Shown piece by piece: positions 46,911 through 55,422 of a stretch of DNA of 64,000 nt. Location: contig JACKBY010000009.1 of NCBI GenBank assembly GCA_020634335.1, positions 62,001 through 126,000 on the forward strand, in the 5' to 3' direction. A program made the translations under genes and the position numbers. Numbering within the stretch: position 1 is the first letter of the stretch; every line of letters starts with the position of its first letter. This DNA comes from Promineifilum sp. (GTDB taxonomy: Bacteria; Chloroflexota; Anaerolineae; Promineifilales; Promineifilaceae). A model generated the notes under the pieces. That model made no database searches and was not told the DNA's origin. It saw only the letters and a program-made list of their open reading frames with translations.

Positions 46911-47993
46911 ATGTCACCAATCAAACTGGCAGCCATCTATAATCTGACGGGTGGGCAATCGAGCCTGGACGTGCCTTCGTGGCAGGGAGCCGGTCTGGCT
47001 GTGGCCGAGGCCAACGAACAAGGCGGTGTGCTCGGCCGACCAGTGGAGCTTCTCTTGTGGGACGGCGGAACGGATCCGGCCATGCTGGGCCTCATGACCA
47101 CCGAACTGCTGGGGCGCAACCCGGACGTCAGCGCCCTGTTCGGGCTATCCGACACCGACATGGTGCTAGCCGCGGCCAATTCGTGCGCCGCCGTCGAGCA
47201 TCTATTCGTCACTTCCGGGGCGACGTCGCCCCACCTGCCCCAGCAGGTGCCGACCTATTTGTATCTGGCCTGTTTCGGTGATAACGTCCAGGCTGCGGCC
47301 GCGGCGGAGTATGCTTACCGGGAAATGGGCGCGCGCACAGCCGCGGTCTTGTATCGGCGTGATGATACCTTCACTGAACTGCTCCAGGGATATTTCAATA
47401 CCAGCTTCGCCGCCTTGGGCGGCCAAATCATCAGCGCCCGCAGCTATGCATCGCTTGACGAAGTGGCCCAATTATCGGAAGGCGTGCCGCCCGTCGATCT
47501 GCTGTTCTTTTCGGCCGCGCCCGACGACGTGATCGACGGCATAAGCCGGCTGCGTGCCGCCGGTCTGGCCGCTCCCATCATGGGCGGCGACAGCTTCGAC
47601 CTCGGTGATGCTTGGGGCGACCATCCGGCCCTGTCCGACGTATACTTTACCACCCATGCCTTCGTCGATTCCGCTAATCCCGACCCGGCAATGGCGGCGT
47701 TTATGGCAGCTTATCGGCAGGCCTATCCCGGACAGGAAGCCAGCGCCTTCGCCGCCTTGGGTTATGACACCGCCCGGTTGATCGTGGCCGCCGTCGCGGA
47801 GGCCGGCAGCGATGCGCCCGCGACCGTGCTGGCGGCGTTGCCCCAGGTGAGCGGTTTTCGCGGCCTGACGGGCACGATCCGATACGACAACGGCAGCCGC
47901 ATACCGAGCAAATCGGTCACCGTGCTCCAGGTTCATGCGGGCCGCATGTCGTTGGCCGGCCAGTTTGTGCCGTCAAAAATCCCCCAACCCTAG
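46911..47993 (+). CDS. Periplasmic-binding-protein-fold (LivJ type) protein without a signal peptide
   Basis: The 360-residue type I binding-protein fold (IKLAAIYNLTGGQSSLDVPSWQGAGLA at the N-terminus, then PDVSALFGLSDTD and DAWGDHPAL) resembles branched-chain amino-acid binding proteins. The ATG at 46911 has AGGAGG 4 nt upstream. From it no hydrophobic signal is present, so the protein should stay in the cytoplasm. There are no transporter subunits nearby. Its place between the thiolase homologue and DUF35 suggests a ligand-sensing or binding role linked to this pathway. Confidence 0.8.
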   Translation: MSPIKLAAIYNLTGGQSSLDVPSWQGAGLAVAEANEQGGVLGRPVELLLWDGGTDPAMLGLMTTELLGRNPDVSALFGLSDTDMVLAAANSCAAVEHLFVTSGATSPHLPQQVPTYLYLACFGDNVQAAAAAEYAYREMGARTAAVLYRRDDTFTELLQGYFNTSFAALGGQIISARSYASLDEVAQLSEGVPPVDLLFFSAAPDDVIDGISRLRAAGLAAPIMGGDSFDLGDAWGDHPALSDVYFTTHAFVDSANPDPAMAAFMAAYRQAYPGQEASAFAALGYDTARLIVAAVAEAGSDAPATVLAALPQVSGFRGLTGTIRYDNGSRIPSKSVTVLQVHAGRMSLAGQFVPSKIPQP

Positions 47994-48164
47994 CCGCAGT
48001 CCCGACTTAACCACAAAAACGCCGAGATGATAGCTTTTGACAGTGTTTTCCCGGTCGTTGACAGTAGTTGGTAGCCTGAGCGTGGATAATTCTGGATGAG
48101 AACAGGCGCGGCGCCTTCGATGAATTAGCTGGGAGCCGACCGCGTCCTGGAGGTAACAGAGAAA

Positions 48165-48569
48165 ATGGAAGTTTCACGTCATTGGCGTCTGAATCAACAA
48201 CGATATGCTCTGGTAGGCGAAGTTTGTCCCAACTGTGGGGTCAAGCTCTTCCCCCCGCGCGACGTTTGCCTGGAATGCGAGGCTCCGGCCAAGGAACTCT
48301 ATACCTTCACCGGCCTGGGCGAAGTCTATTCCTATACCACCATCTATGACCCGCCCGCGGGCTTCGAGCACAACGCGCCCTACATGGTCGCGCTGGTCAA
48401 GCTGGAAGAGGGCCCCCTTGTGACGGCCCAGTTGACCGATATGGATTTTACCGAGGTCAGCATCGGCATGCCGGTGGAGATGGTCACGCGCAAGCTGCGA
48501 ACCGACGGCGAAGAGGGCATGATCGTCTACGGCTACAAATTCCGCCCCGCGGTGGCGGCGCTCGTTTAG
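48165..48569 (+). CDS. DUF35 OB-fold/rubredoxin-like zinc protein
   Basis: The 134-residue protein has a zinc ribbon with CPNC and CLEC (C21, C24, C35, C38) followed by an OB-fold (FTGLGEVYSYTTIYDPPAGF). In archaea such proteins bind between thiolase and HMG-CoA synthase and form the shared CoA channel. That partner role is likely here from gene context. It is followed by a terminator at 48604. Confidence 0.92.
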   Translation: MEVSRHWRLNQQRYALVGEVCPNCGVKLFPPRDVCLECEAPAKELYTFTGLGEVYSYTTIYDPPAGFEHNAPYMVALVKLEEGPLVTAQLTDMDFTEVSIGMPVEMVTRKLRTDGEEGMIVYGYKFRPAVAALV

Positions 48570-48603
48570 TAAACGGTATCCAGTAGATAGAGAAGAAGAA
48601 GCG

Positions 48604-48634
48604 AACGGCCGGGTGTAAAAGCATCCGGCCGTTT
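48604..48634 (+). terminator. Terminator of the HMG-CoA cluster
   Basis: AACGGCCGGGTG and CATCCGGCCGTT pair over 12 bp with one wobble and run into TTTTGTTT. Confidence 0.88.
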
Positions 48635-48734
48635 TGTTTCCCGCGTGGCGGTCGAGCGATGTGACCGGCTTCTGTTCGCGGCTTGCCGGGCTGGATAGAG
48701 GAGCGGAAGACAGGCAGGTTTTGCGGGCATCCTG

Positions 48735-49244
48735 TCAGTCTAATGCCCCCGCTAACCAGTTGACCAACCATGCAAATAAGTACAGCCCCGCCCCAAACGC
48801 CGCATGATTCATCAGGCTACGCAGTCTCGCCGCCGTGGGGTTTGCTGTCTTTGATGCGGCGAACCCCAGCCCGAATAAGGGTTGCATAATGGCGAAGGGC
48901 GCCAGTACCGTCACGATCCCGTAGGCCAGAGCGGGGAGCGGCGTCGGCTGTCGCAGCCAGCTTTCGCCGGCCAGAGCCACAAAAACCACGGCAAACGTGA
49001 TGCCGATCAGATAATGAGCGATCCACCCCACCGCACACTCCGCCCTCTTTTGTGGAGCCGCGGCAATATTTGAATGCCTAAACGTTCCTTCGGGCATGGT
49101 GCGGAGCCAGCGCCCAATCAGGCAGATGTCAGACGGCGTGATATGGAAGGCAACCTTGAGCAATTGCCCCCACAAATCAAAGGTGAGCGTTGCGCCCAGC
49201 CCCATGACGATCGCGCTGGAGAAGAGGAGAGCTAAATCGTTCAC
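48735..49244 (-). CDS. DUF2938 family membrane protein
   Basis: The 169-residue protein has four hydrophobic segments. The family-typical pieces are MGLGATLTFDLWGQLL, IGRWLRTMPEGTFRH and GWIAHYLIGITFAVVF. Function unknown. It is encoded on the opposite strand to the HMG-CoA cluster and ends toward its terminator. Confidence 0.85.
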   Translation of the reverse strand: MNDLALLFSSAIVMGLGATLTFDLWGQLLKVAFHITPSDICLIGRWLRTMPEGTFRHSNIAAAPQKRAECAVGWIAHYLIGITFAVVFVALAGESWLRQPTPLPALAYGIVTVLAPFAIMQPLFGLGFAASKTANPTAARLRSLMNHAAFGAGLYLFAWLVNWLAGALD

Positions 49245-49284
49245 ATGTCACCTGTTATTGTGTGTTCGCCAGGGCTGTCATTCG

Positions 49285-49566
49285 CTATGATCCCGGCGAT
49301 TCCGGCCGGTCCGTGCTAACAAAATTAACCGATATTAAAGGTAGTCCCAGATCGCGTACTTTCTTGAGGATGCCGTGCAGCGCCGCCTGATCGACCACCG
49401 GACCGGTTAGAAGGGTCGTGCCATCCTCGTCCGGCAGGATAGTCAACCCCAGGAACCAATCTTGCCACGGTTGACCTAAATGACCCCTGATCCTGATTTC
49501 ACAGACCGTGGGCCGGCTGGCGTCATCCCCGCGGTCGTCTTCTTCTGGCATATTCTGGACATCCAT
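49285..49566 (-). CDS. Small conserved protein of unknown function
   Basis: The 93-residue protein has an acidic N-terminus and a core CEIRIRGHLGQPWQDWF...TLLTGPVVDQAALHGILKKVRDLGLPLISVN. I recognise this as a small conserved family without a known role. The ATG at 49566 is preferred over the GTG at 49578; neither has a strong ribosome site. No partner gene is evident. Confidence 0.7.
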   Translation of the reverse strand: MDVQNMPEEDDRGDDASRPTVCEIRIRGHLGQPWQDWFLGLTILPDEDGTTLLTGPVVDQAALHGILKKVRDLGLPLISVNFVSTDRPESPGS

Positions 49567-49620
49567 GATGAGCACCACGCCATTACGCGTTTACATGAGT
49601 GATACAAGAAACCCGATCAC

Positions 49621-49658
49621 CAGATTACGCAGATTTTGAGAAAAATCTGCGTAATCTG
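49621..49658. repeat. Perfect 17-bp-arm inverted repeat (CAGATT family)
   Basis: CAGATTACGCAGATTTT (49621-49637), GAGA loop, AAAATCTGCGTAATCTG (49642-49658). It lies between two minus-strand genes and may act as a terminator. It is related to 35492-35568. Confidence 0.85.
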
Positions 49659-49672
49659 TGGCTTCCTCTTCA

Positions 49673-50590
49673 TTAAGCCACCGTCAGGATGACGTTGCCC
49701 TTTTTGTGACCGAACTCAACATAACGATGCGCCTCGGCCGCCTGTGCCAGCGGATAGCACCGATCAATGACCGCCCTGACCGCGCCCGCCTCGATCATGC
49801 CCTTGATGGTGCCTAGCTCTTCCGCGCTTTGTTTCGTGCTCAGCTTGGCAATCGTCCCATAATGTCCGTCGGCCGCCAGGGCTTTTGCGTAGATTGATTT
49901 TGGAAATTTCCCCACCGTGTCGAAGATGGCATCATACCGCTCGAGCCTCGTTGCGAAATCCTTCCGGGTGTAATCAATCACCCGCTCCGCGCCCAGGGAT
50001 TTCACCATCGCCACATTGGCCGCGCTGCAAACCCCCGTCACCTCGGCCCCCAAGTGTCGGGCCAGTTGAACGGCATATGTGCCCACGCTGCCGGAAGCTC
50101 CGTAGATCAGTACTTTCTGGCCGCTCTGGATGTTGCCCTTGCGCAGCAGGCGCAGCGCAGTCGGCCCGCCAATCGGTACGGCGGCCGCCTCCACATAGCT
50201 CATGTTGTGCGGTTTGGGCAACACCAGCCCATTTTCGGGAAAGCATTTATATTCGGCATAGGCCCCAAATTTCTCGGTCAGGGTCGAGGCGAAGACCGAA
50301 TCGCCCACTTTGAACCGGGTTACACCCCGGCCGATGGCTTCCACTTCCCCGGCCAGTTCCATGCCGAAGACAGGATTCTTCGGCCGGGTAAAGCCCAACG
50401 TCAGGCGCGCTGGCAGCCAGAACAGCAGTGGCACGTTCAAGCTGCGCATCCTGATGTCCCCGGCGCTGACAGTAGTGGCAACCACTTTAATCAGGATTTC
50501 ATCCGCTTGGGGGGCCGGCTTGGCAACTTCCCGGAATTGAAGAACATCCGCGGAGCCAAATTTGTTGGCGACGATTGCTTTCATTTTCAT
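49673..50590 (-). CDS. Medium-chain NAD(P)-dependent oxidoreductase, paralogue of 15025-15999
   Basis: The 305-residue enzyme begins MKMKAIVANKFGSADVLQF and has the Rossmann motif GASGSVGTYAVQLARHLGAE. Relative to the copy at 15025 it shares order and phrases such as RPRNP/RPKNP, GADV/GMELAG and RCYPL. It lacks the structural zinc cysteines. The substrate is unknown. A small membrane protein gene lies 70 nt upstream. Confidence 0.88.
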   Translation of the reverse strand: MKMKAIVANKFGSADVLQFREVAKPAPQADEILIKVVATTVSAGDIRMRSLNVPLLFWLPARLTLGFTRPKNPVFGMELAGEVEAIGRGVTRFKVGDSVFASTLTEKFGAYAEYKCFPENGLVLPKPHNMSYVEAAAVPIGGPTALRLLRKGNIQSGQKVLIYGASGSVGTYAVQLARHLGAEVTGVCSAANVAMVKSLGAERVIDYTRKDFATRLERYDAIFDTVGKFPKSIYAKALAADGHYGTIAKLSTKQSAEELGTIKGMIEAGAVRAVIDRCYPLAQAAEAHRYVEFGHKKGNVILTVA

Positions 50591-50660
50591 GTCTCCTGTT
50601 TTCTAATAGTTGGGCCGCCTCGGCCCTCTTCTACGGCTTGCTCTCTATTCCGCGGTTCAG

Positions 50661-51398
50661 CTACCGGCCGGGTTGCACAATGTCATACTCGGCCGTAATG
50701 GCGCTTGGCTTGAAGCCCTTGACGGTGAGATAGACACCCAATGAAAACTCCCATATCGCGATTGGCAGAACGCCGAGGGTGGTCAGCGTCAGCAGCGGGC
50801 CGGAGACATCGAACATCAGCATGATCACGTGGGCAACGAGCAGGGGCGCGGCGATGAACCCCAGGATGGGCAGAATGCGCGGCACGAGGCGCGCCCGATA
50901 GACCAGCGTGCCGATCAGCGCGGCGTTCACGGCCGGTATGAGTGTCTGCCCCAGATGGAACCAGTCGTACATGGCCAAAAGTGCCCGGCCGGTGAACAGC
51001 GCCTCCGTCCCGGCCCCCGACTGCCGCAAGGTGACCAGCGTCATCAAGCTGACGACGCCGCCGAAGATGGTGGCTGCTTCCAGCGTGCGCGCGCCGACGA
51101 AGCCCAGTGCCAGGCTTTCGTTCTGCCGCTTGACCACCGGATACAGGGCCACGGCGGTTGCGATGCCGGCCAGGGCTACGATGATTTCCAAGATAGCGCC
51201 GATGATGACAGGGTTGTCTGAGCCGGCGCCGGCGATGAAGTTCGGATCGCGCACGCCGGCGTAGAGCACAGCGGTGGGGATAGAGACAAAGGTCAGCAGG
51301 TAAAATATGCCGCCCGCCAGGGCGATCTTTCTCGATCTCGCCTTGGTCGTCTGAGGTATATTCAGGGTTTGCTTATCACTGTAGGCATTGGCGTTCAT
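50661..51398 (-). CDS. DUF4386 family membrane protein
   Basis: The 245-residue protein starts at the ATG 51398, with GAGGAG upstream. It has six to seven hydrophobic helices and phrases typical of DUF4386 (IALAGGIFYLLTFVSIP, FGGVVSLMTLVTL, GQTLIPAVNAALIGTLVYRARLVPRILPILGF). Function unknown. It is in a minus-strand run with 51523-52200 and the regulator 52422-55136. Confidence 0.82.
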   Translation of the reverse strand: MNANAYSDKQTLNIPQTTKARSRKIALAGGIFYLLTFVSIPTAVLYAGVRDPNFIAGAGSDNPVIIGAILEIIVALAGIATAVALYPVVKRQNESLALGFVGARTLEAATIFGGVVSLMTLVTLRQSGAGTEALFTGRALLAMYDWFHLGQTLIPAVNAALIGTLVYRARLVPRILPILGFIAAPLLVAHVIMLMFDVSGPLLTLTTLGVLPIAIWEFSLGVYLTVKGFKPSAITAEYDIVQPGR

Positions 51399-51522
51399 TG
51401 GAAACTCCTCGTAAAGACTCGTGTCGTTCCGGGCAAGCGGCCGATTGACCGCTTGCCCCCATCGTACCGTCACAGGCTCCCGCACCATGTTCCACGCCGG
51501 CAAATTGCTGCTATCGCCGGCC

Positions 51523-52200
51523 TTACGACTCGTTCTTCTGCCGTTCGACAAAGAGCGCGTACCCCAGCCATGACAGAGCCAGCCCCACCGGAACCATGAT
51601 GAGAGACTCGTATTTGGGCGGTACCAGCGCGCCCACGGGAACCAGCAAAGCCCCGAAAGCCAGCAGAGCGGCCGCCCCGCGCGGCAGGATACGGGCGCGG
51701 AACGTGGCGATGCCAAACATCAGCGGGCCGAGGATGTACATGCCCCCGGATAGCGTCCACATCAGAGGCATGGCCCCCAGGTCGATTGTCCCGCCCGCTC
51801 CGCTGAACATGCCCAGGAAACTGGCGACAAACGCCGGTGACTCCGTTGCCAGGCCCGGCAAGATAAAGGCTTCCACCATAGAAAAGGCTGTGACCAGCGC
51901 CAGCCAGAGGGTGAACAACCCATAGCCGGCCAGCCCCAACCAACCGATCTGCTTCGCTTGCCGGGCATACAGCCCCGTCATGCCCGCCATGCCCAACAAG
52001 CCCATAACGGTGGCAAAAATGTGGACGTTGGCCCAGGTGGCGGTGGTGACCGCCGCGGGCTCGTTAACCGGATGGAACAACCCCACAACGATGAAGCATA
52101 GCCCGGCCGCCACGGCGGCTAAGCCGGCCAACCGGATAACGGTGGCGGTCGATAGAGTCGCTTTGCGTTGCGGAAGCGAGATTTTGCCGACGATGTTCAT
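51523..52200 (-). CDS. Polytopic membrane protein of unknown function
   Basis: The 225-residue protein has about six hydrophobic helices (for example LAGLAAVAAGLCFIVVGLF, FTLWLALVTAFSMVEAFILP) and a conserved-looking HPVNEPAAVTTATWANVH loop. It may be distantly related to the DUF4386 neighbour. GGAGAC precedes the ATG. It is probably cotranscribed with 50661-51398 and possibly controlled by the adjacent MalT-like regulator. Confidence 0.75.
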   Translation of the reverse strand: MNIVGKISLPQRKATLSTATVIRLAGLAAVAAGLCFIVVGLFHPVNEPAAVTTATWANVHIFATVMGLLGMAGMTGLYARQAKQIGWLGLAGYGLFTLWLALVTAFSMVEAFILPGLATESPAFVASFLGMFSGAGGTIDLGAMPLMWTLSGGMYILGPLMFGIATFRARILPRGAAALLAFGALLVPVGALVPPKYESLIMVPVGLALSWLGYALFVERQKNES

Positions 52201-52308
52201 TTGCCTGTCTCCTTAATTTGAACCGTGGTTTAGTGTCGATGACACCCGGCATAACTGCCTGTTTGGGTTCGATTGCAGACACTATACAGATGAACGAGGG
52301 GAGAGGTC

Positions 52309-52324
52309 TTCCCCACATGTGGGG
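52309..52324. promoter_or_regulatory. Perfect 16-bp palindrome upstream of the membrane-protein genes
   Basis: TCCCCACATGTGGGGA is fully symmetrical, and a half-copy (GATGTGGGGA) follows 4 nt later. It lies 109 nt upstream of the gene starting at 52200 and downstream of the MalT-like regulator. It could be an operator or part of that regulator's terminator. Confidence 0.5.
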
Positions 52325-52421
52325 ATTGATGTGGGGAGAGAGGATTACGAATGACGAATTCAGAAGGGGCGTGCTCGATGAATGGGTCGAGCGCCGGGTG
52401 CGGTGCGCGCCGGTATTGAGA

Positions 52422-55136
52422 TCAGATCAAACCCAGCTCAACAGCCCGATTAACCGCCCCCCGGCGACTGTTGACGTTGAGTTTGCTGTAGATGCTCTTT
52501 GTATGGGTGCGCACCGTACTCAAGGCGATAATAAGCTCCTGGGCGATCTCGGGCCCCGAAAGCTCCGATTTGAACAGGCGTAGGATTTCAAGCTCGCGCT
52601 GGCTAAGCGGCTCGACCAGGGGCGATGAAGCCCGGGAGGCGGGCTGAATCGTTTCTCCCGCCGGGCCTTCCTGAGCACCGGCAAACGACGATAGCAGCCG
52701 GCGCGTGTAACTGGGCCTGATGCCCTGCCCAGCCGCTTCCTCGATCAGTTGGGCCAGACCGGCGCCTTCGTCCACGAAAATGCGCACATACCCTTCCGGC
52801 TCGGCCAGCGTCAATGCGCGCTCCAAATGGGATAGAGCGGCCGGCCTGTCGCCCTGTAACTGATAGGCCAGCGATTGCAAGACCAGGATTTCGATGACGC
52901 TTCCCATCCGGCCGCCTTCTTCCGCCGGCCGGCGCAGCCGCTCCAGCAGGTCCAGCGCCTCGCCAAGCGAACCCGCCGCTCCCTCGATCCGGGCCTGAGC
53001 CAAAAGGAGCCGGGCCAGGGTAATGTGTTCGAATTCACGCAGGTAGTTGAGGCCATCCCCGATCGCCACGTCTCGCTCGCGTGTCCAATGGCGGGCTTCG
53101 TCCAATCTGCCGGCCACGATCCACAGCCGCGCCCTTATTGCCGCCACAGGGCGCACGTTGGGCGAGAAATCACCTTCATAAACGCGCTCGGCCTCGTTCA
53201 GCAGATCCAGCGCGCCCTCGATATCGCCCCGAACTTCCAGCAGGCGAGCCTGGGCAACACGGGAACGATACGGGTTTTTCGGTAGCGCATTGAGTTCCCC
53301 CAGCTCCTTGCTTTTCAGAATGTATCGAGAGGCCTTGTCCCATTCGTCATACTCGCGGTAGATTTCGCTCATGCCCACGAGCATGTCGGCCGCGCCGCGC
53401 AGGGGGGGGCCGTCCGGTTGTGTCGCCAGTTGCAAGCCGTGCTCGTAGTAGCTCAGCGCCTGGCGCAGGCGACCTTGCGCGATCCTGATATCCGCCAGCG
53501 CCAGAGAGCCGCCGATCACGTCGGCGATGAACCCTTCCTTTTGCAAATAAGCCATGCCAGCGGCGTAGGTCTGTTGCGCCATCTCCAGATCGCCGCTTGT
53601 CCAGGACGCCAGTCCCAGAAGCGCGGAAGCCGCGCCGCGGATGAAATAGTCGTCTTCCCGGGCCAGTTCGATCACTCGCCGGGCGTGGTGCATCGTGCTG
53701 GTTACGTCGCCTCGATACAGGGCGACCCCGGCATGATACATGGCGACCAGCGCGGGCAGACGTTGATAATCATCTTCATCGGCGAAAACTGGTTGTTCGC
53801 CCACATCTTCATCCAGCCACCGCTCAGCGTCTCTCAGGCGGGCCTCAACCCCATCAAACTGGCCGTTCTGTAGCAGCGCGCCGGCATAGTGAGCGCTGAG
53901 CACGGGCCTGCGGCGGAACTGTTCATCGGGCAAGGCTCGGAGCCAACTGAGCAAGGTCGCTTCCTGCCTGCCTTGCCCCATTGCCGGTATAGACCGTTCG
54001 ATCAAATGTGCCGCGTGCTCGAAATCCTCGGCGGCCAGCGCGTGGCGGATGGCCTCAGGCACAGAGCCGGCCTCCTCATACCACTTACTTGCCCGCCGGT
54101 GAAGGATGGGCAGTTGTTCGGGGTGCTCCGCCGTCAAATGCGCCCGCAGCACGTCGGCAAACAGATGGTGATAGCGATACCAGTGTCGCCGGTCATCCAG
54201 CGGAATAAGGAAGAAGTTGCCGCGCTGCAGGGTTTCCAACTGCGCCTTGCCTCCCGGCTGTCCCGTGACCGCATCGCAGAGCGGCCCATTCAGGCGGTCG
54301 AGGATGGACGTCTGTAGCAGGAAGTGCCGGATCGCGTCGGGCCGGCTGTTCAACACCTCCGCGACGAGATAATCGACAATGTAGCGGTGATCGCCGGCGA
54401 AGACCTGGATGAAGCCCCCAACGTCCCGATTACCCTTCATCGAAAGCGCGGCGAGTTGCAAGCCGGCAATCCACCCTTCGGTGCGGCTGTCCAACGCGGC
54501 CATCTGATCGGCCGAGAGAGATAGCCCCATTACCTGGTTGAGAAACTCGGCCGCTTCGGATGGGCTGAAGCGCAAGTCGGCGACGCGCAGTTCGGTCAAT
54601 TGATCGCGGGCGCGCAGCCGAGCTAACGGCAGATTGGGGTCCTCTCGGGTGATGATTGCCAGGTGCATTTGGGGCGGCAAATGTTCCAGCAGAAAGGTCA
54701 GCGCCCGGTCAACCGCCGGATTGTCAACCAGGTGATAGTCATCCAGGACGAGGATGAAATCGTCCGGGATGGCGGCTATGTCATTGATGAGGTCAACTAA
54801 AATCGCCTCGACGGGCAGTGGTTGCGGCGACCGCAACGCGGGCAGCACCAGCGCCCCCATATTTCCCGAAATGGTTTGCAACGCGGCGATGAGATAAGTC
54901 AAAAAACGGGCAAGATCGCTTTCCTCTTCGTCCAGCGATAGCCAGGCGACCTGTCGCCGGCTTGAGGCGATCCACTCGCTGAGCAGCGTCGTTTTGCCGA
55001 ACCCGGCCGGGGCAGAGATCAGGGTCAATTTATGATGCAGATGGGTGTCCAGTCGTTCGGTCAGGCGAGGGCGAAGGACAATTTCAGGCCGGGATGGGGG
55101 AACATAAAGTTTCGTGGCGATGATTGATGTCAGCAC
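52422..55136 (-). CDS. MalT-like LuxR-family ATP-binding regulator (LAL)
   Basis: The 904-residue regulator has a STAND-type ATPase with Walker A SAPAGFGKTTL near residue 35 and LVLDDYHLV. A long TPR-like sensor region follows, ending in a C-terminal LuxR helix-turn-helix (LSQRELEILRLFKSELSGPEIAQEL...VRTHTKSIYSKL). It would bind a small inducer and ATP and activate transcription. I use the GTG at 55136; the frame stays open upstream into a repeated element without coding support. TATAAT lies 6 nt before the GTG, so initiation may be leaderless. Confidence 0.9.
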   Translation of the reverse strand: MLTSIIATKLYVPPSRPEIVLRPRLTERLDTHLHHKLTLISAPAGFGKTTLLSEWIASSRRQVAWLSLDEEESDLARFLTYLIAALQTISGNMGALVLPALRSPQPLPVEAILVDLINDIAAIPDDFILVLDDYHLVDNPAVDRALTFLLEHLPPQMHLAIITREDPNLPLARLRARDQLTELRVADLRFSPSEAAEFLNQVMGLSLSADQMAALDSRTEGWIAGLQLAALSMKGNRDVGGFIQVFAGDHRYIVDYLVAEVLNSRPDAIRHFLLQTSILDRLNGPLCDAVTGQPGGKAQLETLQRGNFFLIPLDDRRHWYRYHHLFADVLRAHLTAEHPEQLPILHRRASKWYEEAGSVPEAIRHALAAEDFEHAAHLIERSIPAMGQGRQEATLLSWLRALPDEQFRRRPVLSAHYAGALLQNGQFDGVEARLRDAERWLDEDVGEQPVFADEDDYQRLPALVAMYHAGVALYRGDVTSTMHHARRVIELAREDDYFIRGAASALLGLASWTSGDLEMAQQTYAAGMAYLQKEGFIADVIGGSLALADIRIAQGRLRQALSYYEHGLQLATQPDGPPLRGAADMLVGMSEIYREYDEWDKASRYILKSKELGELNALPKNPYRSRVAQARLLEVRGDIEGALDLLNEAERVYEGDFSPNVRPVAAIRARLWIVAGRLDEARHWTRERDVAIGDGLNYLREFEHITLARLLLAQARIEGAAGSLGEALDLLERLRRPAEEGGRMGSVIEILVLQSLAYQLQGDRPAALSHLERALTLAEPEGYVRIFVDEGAGLAQLIEEAAGQGIRPSYTRRLLSSFAGAQEGPAGETIQPASRASSPLVEPLSQRELEILRLFKSELSGPEIAQELIIALSTVRTHTKSIYSKLNVNSRRGAVNRAVELGLI

Positions 55137-55142
55137 GGACGC

Positions 55143-55148
55143 ATTATA
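55143..55148 (-). promoter_or_regulatory. -10 box of the MalT-like regulator
   Basis: TATAAT on the minus strand, ending 6 nt before the GTG at 55136. TTTTCA lies 17 nt upstream as a poor -35. Confidence 0.5.
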
Positions 55149-55193
55149 AGGGACACGGTGAATGTTGAAAAGGCGGGCCTTTGGGGCACAGGG

Positions 55194-55313
55194 GTTTCTG
55201 TAATCGGCTGCTCTGTGCAGGATCGCTTTCTTAACCGGCTCCGCGGCCCGGGCCGGGGTATCTCGCTTTTGGCGGCCGGATAAGAATCCGGCACTACATG
55301 GCTGATCGACTGA
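55194..55313 (-). ncRNA. Two-copy conserved intergenic element, copy A (candidate structured RNA)
   Basis: About 120 nt aligns with 60111-60229 at roughly 74% identity by eye with one gap. Best-conserved blocks read AAGCGAGAT, GGGCCGC-GAGCCGGTTAAGAA and CCGATTAC. GCCGGAT-TCTT-ATCCGGC forms a perfect hairpin near its 5' end. TCTTATCCGGC can instead pair with GCCGGTTAAGA downstream, an alternative fold. It points toward the regulator gene at 52422-55136. It may be a regulatory RNA or a small mobile repeat. Confidence 0.55.
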
Positions 55314-55422
55314 CACCTGAGAGGGCCGGCCTTTTCTGTTGTCCCTCGTCCGGCGGGTGGGATAATATTTTCGACTGTAGTATGATGCGTGCCACCGGCT
55401 CGGGCCGTGTGGAAGGTGATTA

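Noticed and set aside
50661..51716. Longer start for the DUF4386 gene
   Set aside because: The first 106 residues are an out-of-frame shadow of the upstream gene; the ATG 51398 follows GAGGAG.
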